64,000 bases of DNA, from the NCBI GenBank assembly GCA_026874595.1, contig CM049310.1, positions 26,957,058 to 27,021,057 on the forward strand, given 5' to 3'. Shown piece by piece: positions 48,999-61,563 of the stretch (its first letter is position 1; each line of letters starts with the position of its first letter). Source of the DNA: Sipunculus nudus (taxonomy: Eukaryota; Annelida; Sipuncula; Golfingiida; Sipunculidae). Under the pieces are notes generated by a model. It was given only the letters and a program-made list of their open reading frames with translations. It made no database searches and was not told the DNA's origin. The position numbers were made by a program, and so were the translations under genes.

Positions 48999-49499
48999 GG
49001 CCGATTTATTCATAAAAAGCGATGTCTCCCGGGGACATTATTTCTGAATTTTCATACGATGACTAGGTAGGTAGGGAAAATAAATTAATAATTAAAAAAA
49101 TTACCAAGTTAAACTGATTGAAATAATGTACACTTTTTCATCCATTCTCAATTTTAATTATGTTGTGGCAGCCGTTTCCCTAGTGTTGAGTATTACGACT
49201 GGTTCTCGGCAGAATCTAACATTTTCTTGAATTTCAATGTCGACCCTCTCACACAGACATATTTTATAAATAAGAAGGGTTATAATCCAGCCAGCTTACA
49301 AACAGACAAAGGGAAACATAACCTATTGATCGGAATTGATAATGACATGCCGGGTCTCGGTGTGACCATACCCGAATTAATGGAAGCACAGCTTCATTCA
49401 AATATGTATGTCTGATATCAAAGACGTTGGTGTTGATAAAAGTGTTGATTCGTCCACAGGGGAGTGTAATCTGACATGAGCTCTGATAATTTTACTAAC

Positions 49500-49756
49500 T
49501 GTGTTCACAGCACGTTCCCTTGAAGCCAGCCTGGCAGTTACATCGTCCCGGCTGGGCGGCTCCTCCGTTGTGACAGAACCGGTTACAAGTTTCCCTGTCG
49601 CTGCTTGGGCTCGGACATCCATGGGAGTTAACACAGGACACGCACTGCTGTGGCGGTTTGCGCTGACGGCTTCTGGTCTTCAAACCGTTGTTGCCACAGG
49701 GGGCGCTGCAGCCGGTCCAACCACCCCATGGTTCCCAACATGTCTTTGGACAGTTG
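49500..49756 (-). pseudogene. Copy B exon 3 (open)
   Basis: TSP1/EGF exon of the same 257-nt length, open and with intact splice sites. [15 protein letters not shown] and [14 protein letters not shown] are retained. Confidence 0.85.
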
Positions 49757-50027
49757 CTGAAAGGATGATATGGAGACGCAGATTAATTAACGCAGATAAT
49801 AAGTCTTATATTCTACAATCAATTTCGCAAAGTTTTTGTTATTATAAACACATTTTTGATTGCAATGGCAGGATAGAGCAAGATTATGTACTCATTCTAT
49901 TTACACTGGAACCCATCATTTTGATCTCCTGCATCTTTCCTCCCGACGGAGACTTAACCATAGGAACATGTCTGTCATTGTTGACGCTTGATTTTCAGCA
50001 TATCATTTTGAACAGTAAAAGAAAGTC

Positions 50028-50032
<5 letters not shown>

Positions 50033-50092
<60 letters not shown>
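50033..50092. repeat. (AG)n microsatellite, intron 2 of copy B
   Basis: Pure AG run, the inverted partner of 4065-4157. Confidence 0.9.
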
Positions 50093-51355
50093 CTGCTTTG
50101 AGCCAGGTACATACCGCCCTGTCTCCGACACGTCAACGATACGACGATGGACACGATGGGTTTGCAGTTAATTTATTATGATGCATTTATGGGGTTGTAA
50201 TGCAGACGTGAAAAATTGAAGATCAGCTAGAATATTTGGAGATGAGCTGAAATATCTTGACATGAGGCCGACGAATCCCAGAAAAAAAGTGGAACTTTGC
50301 CTAGAAGCTTTTCTGGCGTGCGTTCAGAGGTAACGGAGCAGAAATAATGAAGACGGGGCCTTTTGTGTACACCCGACCTAACTGCACATGGTGGATTTGG
50401 TCAGACCATTACCATGATGAAAACAATTGAATCAGACACGTGTTACTTTGTACGAAATAAAGTTGAAGCTAAATGCTATATCTCTCCTGATCTTATGGCT
50501 TTGCAAAAAAGAAATTAATGTTTCCTCATTTTATTGGCATGATAATTGTATATGTGTTATATCTAATAATTGCCAAGTCTTATGATCATTTCACAGAATG
50601 AAGTTGTTGATTTAGAGAGAAGTATGAGTGAATTTAGAGTCGTTTCAGAAGTACTATTCCATGTATGTCCCACTGCTAATATATTTCCTCATATGCTTGA
50701 GTATTTAGATTTGAGTACAGAATTAAGCAGAATATCCATTTAAAGGATGTCTTAGGCATAATTAAAGTTATTTCATAAACTTCCTGCTCTGCTTAAAACA
50801 CATGACCTATTTCAGATACATCTTTTGTCCCTAGACTCACTGGTATAACGTGTGGGTTTTAAGATGTATTCTACTTGTTTGTGACCGACACCCACTGTTA
50901 ATAAGAGATGTTACCTTCTTAGACATGCGAAGAAAATGAAACTAATAAATATCCTTGATCGATTTAACACGCATATGCAACAAAGGTTTTGTTTGAAATC
51001 TCGCATGTCGTGACAGAAACAGGGAAGAAAAGTATGGGGTCTTGTTCTGCTAAACATCAGCCTAACAAAATATTTAAGGGATAATACAGGACTCAGTAGA
51101 GAGCAAATCCCTCCGCCAAAGCCTTATATCATTCTCGTGGGAAATACAGTTATACCAGTTCATATAAATTTTTAAAAAGTAATAGCTGAAAAAAAATTAC
51201 ATATTTACAGGTCAAAACATTTGTATCTGTTCAGAGATTCAAATTAATTCTGTTAATTTTTCTGATGAAACTGGGGACAAATGTTTTTTAAAGGAATAAT
51301 TATGACCTACTTTTATAATGTAAAGGGAATCGTTTTTTATTTGACAAAACTATAC

Positions 51356-51529
51356 CTGTTCAGCCAGTTCCTGTGATCTGCCTCCCTCCTTCTTTCTCTG
51401 CTTCTCGATTCTTCTCGTTCCTCTTCTCCCCACAGTCGACTAATTCTCCATCCTCGCTTCATTCGCAGCAGAGTTTTAGCCTTTGTCGGCTCCAGGAAAC
51501 CCTCCTCGTCTTCCTCATCTTCGTAGTCG
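51356..51529 (-). pseudogene. Copy B exon 2 (open)
   Basis: Same length and splice sites as gene A exon 2. The acidic run is kept; the site now reads LLRMKRGW instead of LLRVKRGW. No exon 1 follows upstream. Confidence 0.85.
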
Positions 51530-51885
51530 CTGGTGTAGAAAGTAGATGGTCTAAATAATTGAGTGCTTGGGGAAATTTATACGTGTTGCTGATTTTATTT
51601 TTGTATTTGGGTCCAGAATTTTTCGGGGGATTGGATGCCCCCCCCCCCCTTTTCTTTAGACCTAGTTTACAAAGGTGGTGACCAGAACATCAGTCCAGAT
51701 AGCTAGGTCACTGTAGGTCTGGTGTGACCGGGGAGACATTGAGTAAGACAGTGAGACGTCCACATGTCACGGCACGAATTATGTTAACCTGACCTGCATC
51801 TCGTAAAATAAGAAGCTTCCGACGCGAAATGTGATCGCAAATGATGCAACAGTCAACAAGATCTAAGGACGCTCAGATTGTGTCC

Positions 51886-51908
51886 CCCTCCCCCCCCCCC
51901 CCCGCCCG

Positions 51909-51966
<58 letters not shown>
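51886..51966. repeat. Poly-C run followed by (TA)n
   Basis: C-rich homopolymer at 51886-51906 joined to about 55 bases of TA, at the place of the gene A poly-G near 2408. Confidence 0.9.
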
Positions 51967-51967
<1 letters not shown>

Positions 51968-52439
51968 AGAGTTGAACGTATGAAGACGATCGACAGAAGC
52001 CGCATTAACTTATAAAGGACGAGCACGGAATTCTTAGGTTTATAAATTCTCCGGGTTATTAACTGCCTGTGTTTGCATGAATTCGCACAGGTTAGGATAC
52101 TGTAACTATCAAATTTGGCATATTTCAAAGAATAGCATCTGTAATCCGTACACTTTTAACATCAGGGACAGCTTTCACTGTCTCCTGCATGGTTGTAACA
52201 ACTGATTCCTCAGAGTGCATTGAGCACGGTCATGCATGGGCTTTAGGTACCACGTGCTTACATCCCGTATTCATCACTTGAATTCAGATTAATTTCGAAC
52301 TATATTGCCACTTGGGAGCACAGGAAAAATGGCAGATTTCTAATTCTTCGAAATCCAAGATTTTTCGTTAAATAATATAAATCCGGGTCGGTTTGATGAA
52401 TCACAGAGTAAGAACAAAGATACTACCTCCACGATAGCC

Positions 52440-53634
52440 CCATTGAGCCCCTCTTTCCCCGGTAACATATATTATATTCTTATATACATATTCTTACTAG
52501 TTAGTATCGACTATAAATTATAAATGTACAAATTGCCAGAAATGTAGGAACTGCTTGTACATTGGTTTATCCAACATGTCACCTTGCTGAAATGTAGTTG
52601 ATCATAGACTTGTCAACCCAATATTGTGTTAACACAAAAATAGATGTATGTACACTTTCTTCAATTGCTCATTGGCAGGCAGTACAGGTGAGTTTTATTG
52701 ACATCTTGGTCAATCTACATGTAAATGGCAAAAATCTGGTGCTGCAAAAAAGAGAGGAGGTATTTGGTATAATCAGACTATGTATTGAAATATATATTTA
52801 TTCGTAGTACAGGTATTTACAAGACTTTTAATGTTTTTATGTAAAAAAAAAACTACCATCCAGACGATATTTTGATCCCACCCTTGATATTGTTGTTTAA
52901 TTATGAGTGGTACATAAATATGGGCCAGAGCCTCATGTTGGTCATGGCTTTATTCGTTTTTTTCAATATATATATCTCATCAGACAGAGGAGTTTATTTA
53001 ATTTTAAGGTTGTATATCCGCCGTTTTTGGATATAATGGCTTCTTTGATGGCAAAATTGTCTAGTTTTTACATATTTATTACTTTTGATTTTTGTGACAG
53101 CTAAGTTAGGGCAATCATGTCATTTTCTCAACAGTTGGTTCCTAGATCGTCTCGAAACATTCATGCAGTCCGTAAGTAATTACGATATCCACTCTTAAGT
53201 CCGTTACAGAGTAAGCTACGCGTCCGTCCCAAGACCCAGACGTTTTATGCTCAAGAACGTAGTCTCACAGCAATACTTGACTCTCCTCTAGACTGGTGAC
53301 AGAACTGGTCAGACTACACCCTCTGGCGCGCTGGCTCAGGAGTTTCCGCCCTCAATTTCCTTTTTCCAGCTAATTTACCGGTGCTGACGTCCCACCTCCT
53401 AGCCAACAAGAAAAGACAATTCTGACTGACGTAAAACTGCACTCACCTAAACCCGAAACATGACACTTTGATTCCCATCTTACGTTAACATCCATATCTA
53501 ATACAAATAAAATTAATAAATATATAAGTCACAACTCTCTGGTGACACCTGTGAGCTGGCTGGTTATTTTAGTCAGCTCCCTGAGTTCTGGCTGTATGAT
53601 TTTTTAAAAATTTCTTTTTATTTTATACACACAG
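52440..53634. other. Spacer beyond the inverted arm, no gene seen
   Basis: No homologue of exon 1 or of the signal peptide on either strand. No gene or clear repeat. Confidence 0.5.
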
Positions 53635-54076
53635 GGGACCAGAGATGCTTGTGAAATACAGGATGTGAACAGTTACTGTGGGTCTATAGATGACTTTGGT
53701 TTTGACCATAGTTTAAAGCGGTCAGCGCAGCAGAAGAACGTCGTCAAAACCAAGTTCATTGTCAAAATACCTGCAATTCCGGCAAGAAATTGCTGTTGTA
53801 TGAAGTACTGTGACATGATAAATAACACTTTATGTGTCCAGTCCTGCCTTAATAACTATACCGCTGAACCCTGTGCAGGATTGACGTGTTCCACACAGAA
53901 ACTGGAGAAGATTTTCCAAGAAATGTCCCCTGAGAGCAACGTCAATATGAATGTCCTCACACGCCCGTCTTGATGGTGAACGGCCTTTCTCTGGTACAAG
54001 CAACATCAAAGGTCAAGGTCAGTCACATCGAGACTGCCTGCGGGCAAAGGGGAGACCCCTCTTCATGGACTGTGTG
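53635..54076 (+). pseudogene. Orphan exon-15 homologue of a further paralogue
   Basis: Acceptor ACACAG. Then GTRDACEIQDVNSYCGSIDD, FIVKIPAIPARN and YCDMINNTLCVQSC align with exon 15 of gene A, but more distantly than copy B does. Its first cleavage site is LKRSAQ, not RVKRSV. Frame changes occur at about 53970 and near 54055. No exon 14 or 16 homologue is seen nearby. Confidence 0.8.
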
Positions 54077-56640
54077 GTGTGTGTATCTTAAAATAAAATA
54101 TAATCAATCGACCTCATTTTGATCCACAAAAGGGGTTATTGTACTTAGGTACTCGATCTATTTCAGTAGTGTTCTTATTCAGGGGGAAGACTCAGCCATT
54201 TGGATGTTGCTTTAATATAGACCCAACCGCGCCTTTAAAACTGCATTGTATAGAAAATTAGCCACGACGTGTTGTGTTAATAAAGTTCATAAGACATCTG
54301 AAAGTCATCAGACCTATAGTGATCACTCTTTGTCACTCTATATGATACTCAGAACTATAAATGAAACAGAATCTTCAGTGAAATTGACAATTTTCATTCT
54401 GCCTGTCGAAAAAGATGGACCATAACCGGAGCTAAAGACACAGGATCTAGACATCTGTTTGGTGGGTGGGCGATAATCGCGTCACTAGTAGACACATCTG
54501 ATTTTTGATTTCTAGTTGATATTCAATTATATATGTCGTAATCACCAAAAAAAAAAAAATCACTCATGACATCTTCTCGTTTAGCTCAATCCTGCACGAA
54601 CCTGCTAGGTATAGAGTAAAGATAATGTTTTTTTTTGTACGAGAGATGTAACCCGACTCCACAACAACATTGATGGATTTTCAACATTTCATATACTAAA
54701 GGCTAGGTTACGGAAGTCCAGACATGCGTAAGGCTACGGCTTGTAGGCTAAGCATAAAACTCTCCTTTGATTATATGACCCACAGAGTAAATTTTCAAAT
54801 GAAAGTTTCAGATCATTCTACTCGTTTACGTGGATTCATTTATTTATGGCAGAATTAATGGGACTTTTCAAATACCATCAGGATATTAGAATGGATATAT
54901 ATTTGTTTCAACCATGCATATGTTACAAGAGTATGTTTATGTACGTAGACGTAGACAAAACGTACTTGTTGTTGCGGCCCCGATTAGTTTGGTAAGTCAT
55001 ATGAGAAATAAAGCTGAGAATAAAAGAGCCCGGAATGTCAAGGAGGCACCATGGAGGATGAAATATTAATAAAGTAGATAAAATTCATATTGATTTTATA
55101 ATTCTTTAATTTGCTGATTTTCTTCACAAACCATAGATTACATTTGTTCAGTCTCCTGTTGTTCATTCACCTTCTTATCAGTCCCCCTCTCATTTTGTTG
55201 GGATTCTTCTTTGTATATATGTTTTTAGCTCATCTATCGTTTGTCTGTCGCGACCTGTTGTACACATATTAATGTCGGGCCGATCATAAATGGGGTCGCC
55301 ACGTACATTTTGAGAATTTTTTTTTTAGATTTTTACCTTTGTAAAAATTAAGTTCTTATGAGCACTTTTGGCCTATTTCGGAATCGTGCTGTGAAAATAA
55401 AAAAAAACAAGAACACAAAGGGACGTGCATCATAACCGCATATATTCATTTCATCATGAAAATTTAACAGAACATTGACTTGACTAGTTTTTTTAGAACA
55501 GTCGCAGATACATTGGTCAACTGCCTGAACTGATGTGTTTTTCTGTGAATTTGACCCACCTGTGAATTTGACCCTTATAAGCAATTGCTCAGCTGAATCG
55601 AAAATAATGCACAAAAATTAATGGCCGCCAGGAAGGGATCTTTTAATCCTTTTGCATATAAAATCTCAGTAGCTTTCATTATTCACTCTGGCCCATGATA
55701 AAGGCATGGTTTCAATCAAATATCAGATCTTTCAGAAATCTAATATGGTCACCAGGCAGCCATCCTCGAACGCGCATTGTCTCAAGAACTGTTTGAGTAC
55801 TTACCGCAGTGTTTTTTAGTTTTGGGTTCTATGAGAGGATGCGTCATTGGATTTCAGAACATCTTTGAAATATTACCCGTACACATAAATAGGCAGCGGA
55901 GCCCATTAAAACTGTGCTCATATTGCCAATACCCACGACATGAGGAAGGTTTATCACAAACGTTTATCACAAACATAGTTTTAAAGCAGCCCTACCAACC
56001 CTCATAATACAATATAAATTCAAAGTGCCATGTACAGGAAATATATAAATACCTTCTTAAACTAACGTGTCGCATTCCACAGGTCAGGTAATCGCCATCT
56101 CCTTATACTGAGTCGTGACCTCCTCATATACCAGTACGAAATAATCGCTCCTAACATTATGCCTATCAATGTACAGTGCTACGTTTTATTTACAGCCTGT
56201 TTAAACTTGGCCTGCGGCAAACTCAACATTAAATTAGCTTGATGGTTAAGTTTGTTGGATGGTGGTGGTTCAAAGATTATGGTATGACATCTAAGGATGT
56301 CCCTCATAATATGCCCGGTGGAAAACACACTGCCCCCCCCCCCCCCCCCCCCCCGCAGCCCTCCTCTGTCTCCGATATCACGTTCTTCTGTGATATTTCA
56401 ACAGATCCTTTCAAGCGCATGCGCATAAAGTGCAAGTTCAGCCAGTCTCGGGTTAAGAAGTGCTTTAATGTCGTTTTCATTGGTCTTTGTAAAATGAAGC
56501 TGCTGAGGGCATGGTAAATCCGCACCAATGTATGACCTGCAGTTAACAGAGAAATCTGGAAGCTCTGAGAAAAAAAGAAAAGCTGGCATTCTTACCAGCA
56601 CAATTTTGGAATATATATGAATTGCATGAATACAGGATGT
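54077..56640. other. Intergenic, no gene seen
   Basis: 2.5 kb without supported coding regions. A poly-C run lies at 56333-56354. Confidence 0.5.
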
Positions 56641-56654
56641 GGGAACAGGGGTTC

Positions 56655-56690
56655 ATATTTATTCTATCTCTCTTCCTCTTTCTGTCTCTC

Positions 56691-56727
<37 letters not shown>

Positions 56728-56759
56728 GTCTCTCTCCCTCTGCCTGGCTGTCTCTCTCC

Positions 56760-56790
<31 letters not shown>

Positions 56791-58205
56791 ATTTACTTTA
56801 TGTTGTATAAATAAAAGCCAGCTTTACTCTCTGTTAAAGCTTTGTTTCCTCACCCCTCTCTTTGTGTCTCTGTCTCTCCCTCTCTCTCTCTCTCTTCTTT
56901 CTGTTTCAACCTGTCTCTCTCGCTGTCTCTCCCTCTCTTTGCTGTCTATCTCTCAGTCTCAATCTGTCTATCTATCTCTCCCTCCCTCCCCCTCTCTCCC
57001 TCCCTCTCTCCTGTCTCTCTGTCTCCTTCTCTCTCAGTTTCTCACCTTCTCTCTGTCTCTGTCTGTCTGTCTGTCTCTCTTTCTCCGTCCCTGTCTCCTC
57101 CTCTCTCTCTATCTCCTACTCTCTCTCTCTCTCTCTGTCTCTCCCTCTCCCTGTCTGTCTCCCTCTCTCTGTCTGTCCCCCTTTGTCTGTCTCTGTCTGT
57201 CTCCCTCTGCCTCTCTCTCTCTCTCTGTCTGTCTATCTCTCCCCCTACTTTTCGCTCTGTCCCCCTCTCTCGCTCTCTGGCTCTTTCTCCTTCTCTACCT
57301 GCCTCTCTATCTCTCTCTTTCTCACACTCTGTCTTTACCGTTCTGTCTGTCTGTCTCTCTCACTGTCTCTTTCTCTGCACTCCCTATCTATCTGTCTGTC
57401 TCTTTTTCTGTCTCTGTATCACTCTGTCTCTCCCTCTCTGTCTCCTTCTCTCTGTCTCTATTTTTCTCTATCTCCCACGCTCTCTGTCTGTCTCCTGTGT
57501 ATGTGTGTCTCTCTCTACTCTCTCCTCTGCTCCCCCCCTTCTCTCTCTCTCTGTCTCCATCAGTCTCTCTTTCTGTCTCTCTGTCTTTCCATCTCTCTTT
57601 CAGTCCCTCTCTGTCTGTCTCTCTTTCTCTGTCTCTCTCCCTTTTTCGGTCTCTGTCAGTCTCTCTCTCTCTCTCTCTCTGTTTGTCTCCCTCTCTGTCT
57701 CCTTCTCTCTGTCTCTATAATTCTCTACCTCCCACTCTCTGTCTGTCTTCTCTGTGTGTGTGTCTCTCTCTACTCTCTCCTTTGCTTCCTCTCTCTCTCT
57801 CTCTCTGTCTCCATCTGTCTCTCTACTGTCTCTCTGACTTTCCATCCCTCTTTTATTCTCTCTCTCTGTCCCCCTTTCTCTGTCTTTCTCCCTTTGTCGG
57901 TCTCTGTCAGTCTCTCTCTCTCTGTCTCTCTGTCTCTCTGTCTGTCTCTCTCTCTCTCTGTTTGTCTCCCTCTCTGTCTCCTTCTCTCTCTCTCTATAGT
58001 TCTCTACCTCCCACTCTCTCTGTGTGTCTCCTCTGTGTGTGTGTCTCTCTCTACTCTCTACTCTGCTTCCTCTCTCTCTCTGTCTCCATCTGTCTCTCTT
58101 TCTGTCTCTCTGTCTTTCCATCTCTCTTTCAGTCTCTCTCTGTCTGTTTCTCTCTCTCTGTCTCCATCTCTCTGTCTGTCTGTCTCTCTCTCTCTCGTAT
58201 TATGT
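56655..58205. repeat. 1.5-kb polypyrimidine satellite with higher-order repeats
   Basis: Almost entirely TCTG/TCTC words on the plus strand. A complex unit starting 'tctccttctc' recurs at 57441, 57698 and 57977, with shared blocks such as 'ctctacctcccactctct' and 'tctctctctactctct', giving a 257-280-bp higher-order period. Long open frames in it are artefacts. Confidence 0.9.
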
Positions 58206-58250
58206 TGGTGTACAATTATTTTATGTTGTATAAATAAAAGCCAGCTTCCA
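56793..58250. repeat. Direct repeat TTTATGTTGTATAAATAAAA flanking the pyrimidine tract
   Basis: The same 28-base segment (ending GCCAGCTT) occurs at about 56797 and 58220, on either side of most of the tract. The interior was probably copied or expanded together with it. Confidence 0.7.
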
Positions 58251-58427
58251 GAAGTCTCCGGTTTTGGAAAAGGGAAAAAAATACATTTTTTTAGAGTTTG
58301 ATTTAGATTTGTTGTCGTTTACTTTCTTTGAATTTGGGTGATGGACTAATAGTAACATTTCCAATTAGTTCAATTGGCTCAGGCTTAATAAGTGCAAAGT
58401 AGTTTTTGCCTGGACGGTAGTCCAGAA

Positions 58428-58634
58428 CAGGGGCGGATCCTGGAATTAGGAAAAGGAGGGGTCCAACCCAGGAGGACTAATGACGAAACTAGTAATAAAA
58501 AAGTTCCCCAGGTCCGGAAAAGGGGGGTCCAAGCCGCAAAAATGTTTGAAACCCTTAACAAAAAAAGTACCCAATGAACCCTCCCCCCCCCCCTCCCCCC
58601 CCCCCCCCCCCCCCCGGAACCGAGTCCGCTTCTG
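58428..58634. mobile_element. 207-bp hAT5-type MITE
   Basis: Left end CAGGGGCGGATCC, right end GAGTCCGCTTCTG, imperfect inverted repeats, with the 5-base duplication CAGAA at 58423-58427 and 58635-58639. Contains a long poly-C run at 58582-58615. Confidence 0.6.
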
Positions 58635-59074
58635 CAGAATCCATAGGAATTCATAGTCTTGTACATTTCCCGATAGTGTAGTGTTGTCTGGTCTGGTCTA
58701 TATGAGGACCAAAACATGTATTCTTTCAAAATGGTCGACCCCCCCCCCCCCCCCCACTGGTACGTGCCTGTACGTATATGTTTCAATTCCACAAGCATGT
58801 GCGTGTGCATTTGGGTATCTGTATTAACCAGTCACATCAAGATGAAAGTATAAAATGTATACGTGTTTGTCGAGTCCGGGTTGTTGGGTAACAATATATC
58901 TGTCGTTCCAAAGTTACCATGGTTATCTAATTTGCCGGACCCAAATCCGAAATAAAAACACCAACAATTATTTAACGCATGTTGTGAAGAATACAAAACA
59001 AGTGGAAACTTATTTTTTTCTTATTCTTGATCCGGCATTTTTAGAATTGTCCTCCCACGGTCCTTCTCGTTATT

Positions 59075-59081
59075 TATATAA
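59075..59081 (+). promoter_or_regulatory. TATA box of gene C
   Basis: TATATAA, 57 bases before the ATG at 59132, so a start site near 59105 is expected. Gene A has ACATAAAGG at the same distance. Confidence 0.65.
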
Positions 59082-59131
59082 GGAGTCCTCACACTGCCAA
59101 GTGGTACAGTGTCGGCTCCAACTCCAAAGAG

Positions 59132-59202
59132 ATGAGGTCGCTTTTTGTTTGTAGTGTTCTGGTCTGTTTGGCGCTCGTGATCATTTCCTACGTTTCTGCT
59201 AG
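59132..59202 (+). CDS. Gene C exon 1: signal peptide
   Basis: MRSLFVCSVLVCLALVIISY then VSA, ending AG|GTGAGT as in gene A. Confidence 0.8.
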
Positions 59203-61472
59203 GTGAGTTCACACTTTACCCATGATACGCTTGTGCAAGACAAAGTAATTGCAGCTGAATATCGACACTGATTGTTACATAAATTGATTCATAGACACAC
59301 CTATTTTGTATGGCATATGGCGTGATATGATATGGTGTGATATGATATAATAATTAGTATGATATGACATGATAGTATGATATGACAAAAGAAATTAAAT
59401 TTTAAAAGAATGTCATTAATCCATGTGGAACAATTGAGGTATTCGGGTATACTACTAAAAATAGATTAAGGGAATGATAAACGATACAAACTCATTAAAA
59501 ATATTATGCCCTTGTCTATCTCCATCTAAAATCAGAAGATCAGAAGATCAGAAGACAGAGATCATTAGAGCGTAGACATCGTCTGAACCACATCTAATCA
59601 ATAATTTACTTGTCCTAAAACTTAGGTCAAACTTTAAAATTACCACATTCCACCACCACATGTCAAGTAGCAGCAGTTCTTGTTTATTTGTTTTAAGACA
59701 ATAAACATACAATAAAATTGGCATTGGCATACGGAACAAAATTATTTTTATTAAGACTTTCCCTGCCTTAACTCCCACCTCTCGAAAAAGTTTATAATTC
59801 GTTCACCGGGAGAAATTAGAACAGTTTGATAAGAAAGACCGACATTTAGGTTACGGGTGAAAATCTAACGTCCTTAAAGTCAACTTCTTTTCTTGAGGCT
59901 GCAACAGTTAATTTCCCTAAGAGAACCTCTTTAAGATAATAAAATCTATATTTTTTATCAGAATTTTAACAGGGTCTACAAAAGGTCCTATAACCTTATG
60001 ATGACATACTTGACCACCAAAGCCACCAGTCATCTAATTTTCTTTCAGTGAAGACGAAGATGTAGAAGACGATGAAGAATTTCTGGAGCCAGAACAGGCT
60101 AAAACTCTGCTGCGAGTGAAGCGTGGCTGGAGAAGGAGAAGATTCAGAGTCAGATTCAGGAGGGTCAAGCGGCTGTGGGGAGAGGAGAAACGAGAGGAAG
60201 GGAGAAAGAGAGAAAGAAGCAGGGAGGCGTCTCACAGAGCATGGCTTGCCAGGTATAAAGCCTTATCTTAGAACATAAATATACAAAGTTTATATCAGAA
60301 AGAGAGAAAGAAGCATGGAGGCGTCTAACAGGCATGGCTCGCAAGGTATACAGCCTTAACTAAGACATTTTATATCAGAAAGGAAGATAGAAGCAGGGAG
60401 GCGTCTCACAGAGCATGGCTCGTCATGTATACAGCCTTATCTTAGAATATAAATATACAAAATGTTTATATCAGAAAGAGAGAAAGAGATAGAGAGGCGT
60501 TTCACCGGGCATGGCTTGCTAGATACACCCCTTTATTAAGCAACTAAGTAACTTAGTATACAAGGATATGTTATAGATTAATGTTAATGATGATATATAG
60601 AGCGTGAATTGAATTCACTGGCAATGACCGCTTGTAACATGTATATGTCGATAGAATCGCACTTTCTGAATAGTTTCTCTTCGGAAATAGTTTATAATAG
60701 TAAATAATTTTGTACACTGCAAACGTTTAAACCCTATATGTACCTTCTCAAGGAGAAAATCTTGGAAACCGTTACTTTCCTAGGATAAAAATATACAGGG
60801 CTTGCCGTGTAACTTATAGAGAGTGGTCTTCTCTTGTGCGTTATAGGCCCTATCCATACTTGGTTCGGTTCTAAATTCTAAACTGATTTATTTTAGTCTT
60901 GACGAAGTACGCTCTGCGTCCGCTGTAGTTCGTTTTACAAAAAGCGTAAATCGGTTTAATTAATAAAATAGAGTTTGTTGTCTGCACTTGGTTTTTAATC
61001 CGACTTACTCTGCTGCAGAAAGTGGTATTTCCTGGGAAGGATTAGGTTAAATGGTAGCAAAATTGGCCTCAAGCGGACTAGAAACGGAATTGCTTCACCC
61101 TTTGCACACTAGGAACTGGTTTACTAAGGTAGACCGAACCTCGACAACAGTGAACCGAATTGATACGGATTAGTGGCATAGTGCGGACAGAGTAAACCGA
61201 TTCGCGGTCCGGACATACATTCTTAATAAGCTTAGCCATTGGACTGCAATAAACTTACTAGATTTTCATATCATTTCGATATAAGACTAACCACGATTAC
61301 CTGGCTCTATAGGCATTGTTTTCACGCTGATAATTGATATATGGCGTTCAAATACTGATGATGAGACTCTTGGTTGGAAAGGGCAACATTGCCGCCGAGG
61401 ATACTTTTTTTTCAGATTGCTTTACACATCAGTATTAAATTTCTTAATCCATTTAATGAATATCACCAATAT

Positions 61473-61563
<91 letters not shown>

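Larger units (their letters stand above)
31926..51529 (-). pseudogene. Copy B: inverted, decayed duplicate of gene A (exons 2-16)
   Basis: Homologues of exons 16 to 2 lie in reverse order on the minus strand, with introns also alignable. There is no exon 1: homology ends near 52440, inside intron 1. Lesions: exon 4 +1 nt, exon 5 -1 nt and acceptor AG to AT, exon 6 split by a 700-bp element, exon 8 split by a 499-bp MITE, exon 9 donor lost, exon 10 +2 nt, exon 11 acceptor lost, exon 13 stop, exon 14 -1 nt, exon 15 stops and 3' deletion, exon 16 -1 nt and LINE insertion. Exons 2, 3, 7 and 12 remain open. By eye exon 9 differs from gene A at about 9 of 156 bases. Confidence 0.9.

Noticed and set aside
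53440-53465. Possible exon 1 of copy B (minus-strand ATG followed by a GTGAGT donor)
   Set aside because: The short frame has an in-frame stop before the donor and no signal-peptide character; arm homology already ended near 52440.
56639-58301. Open frames of 532, 479 and 292 aa and an antisense 173-aa Arg/Glu-rich frame
   Set aside because: They are translations of the pyrimidine satellite in several frames, with only Ser/Leu/Val or Arg/Glu repeats, no splice logic and no homologue.
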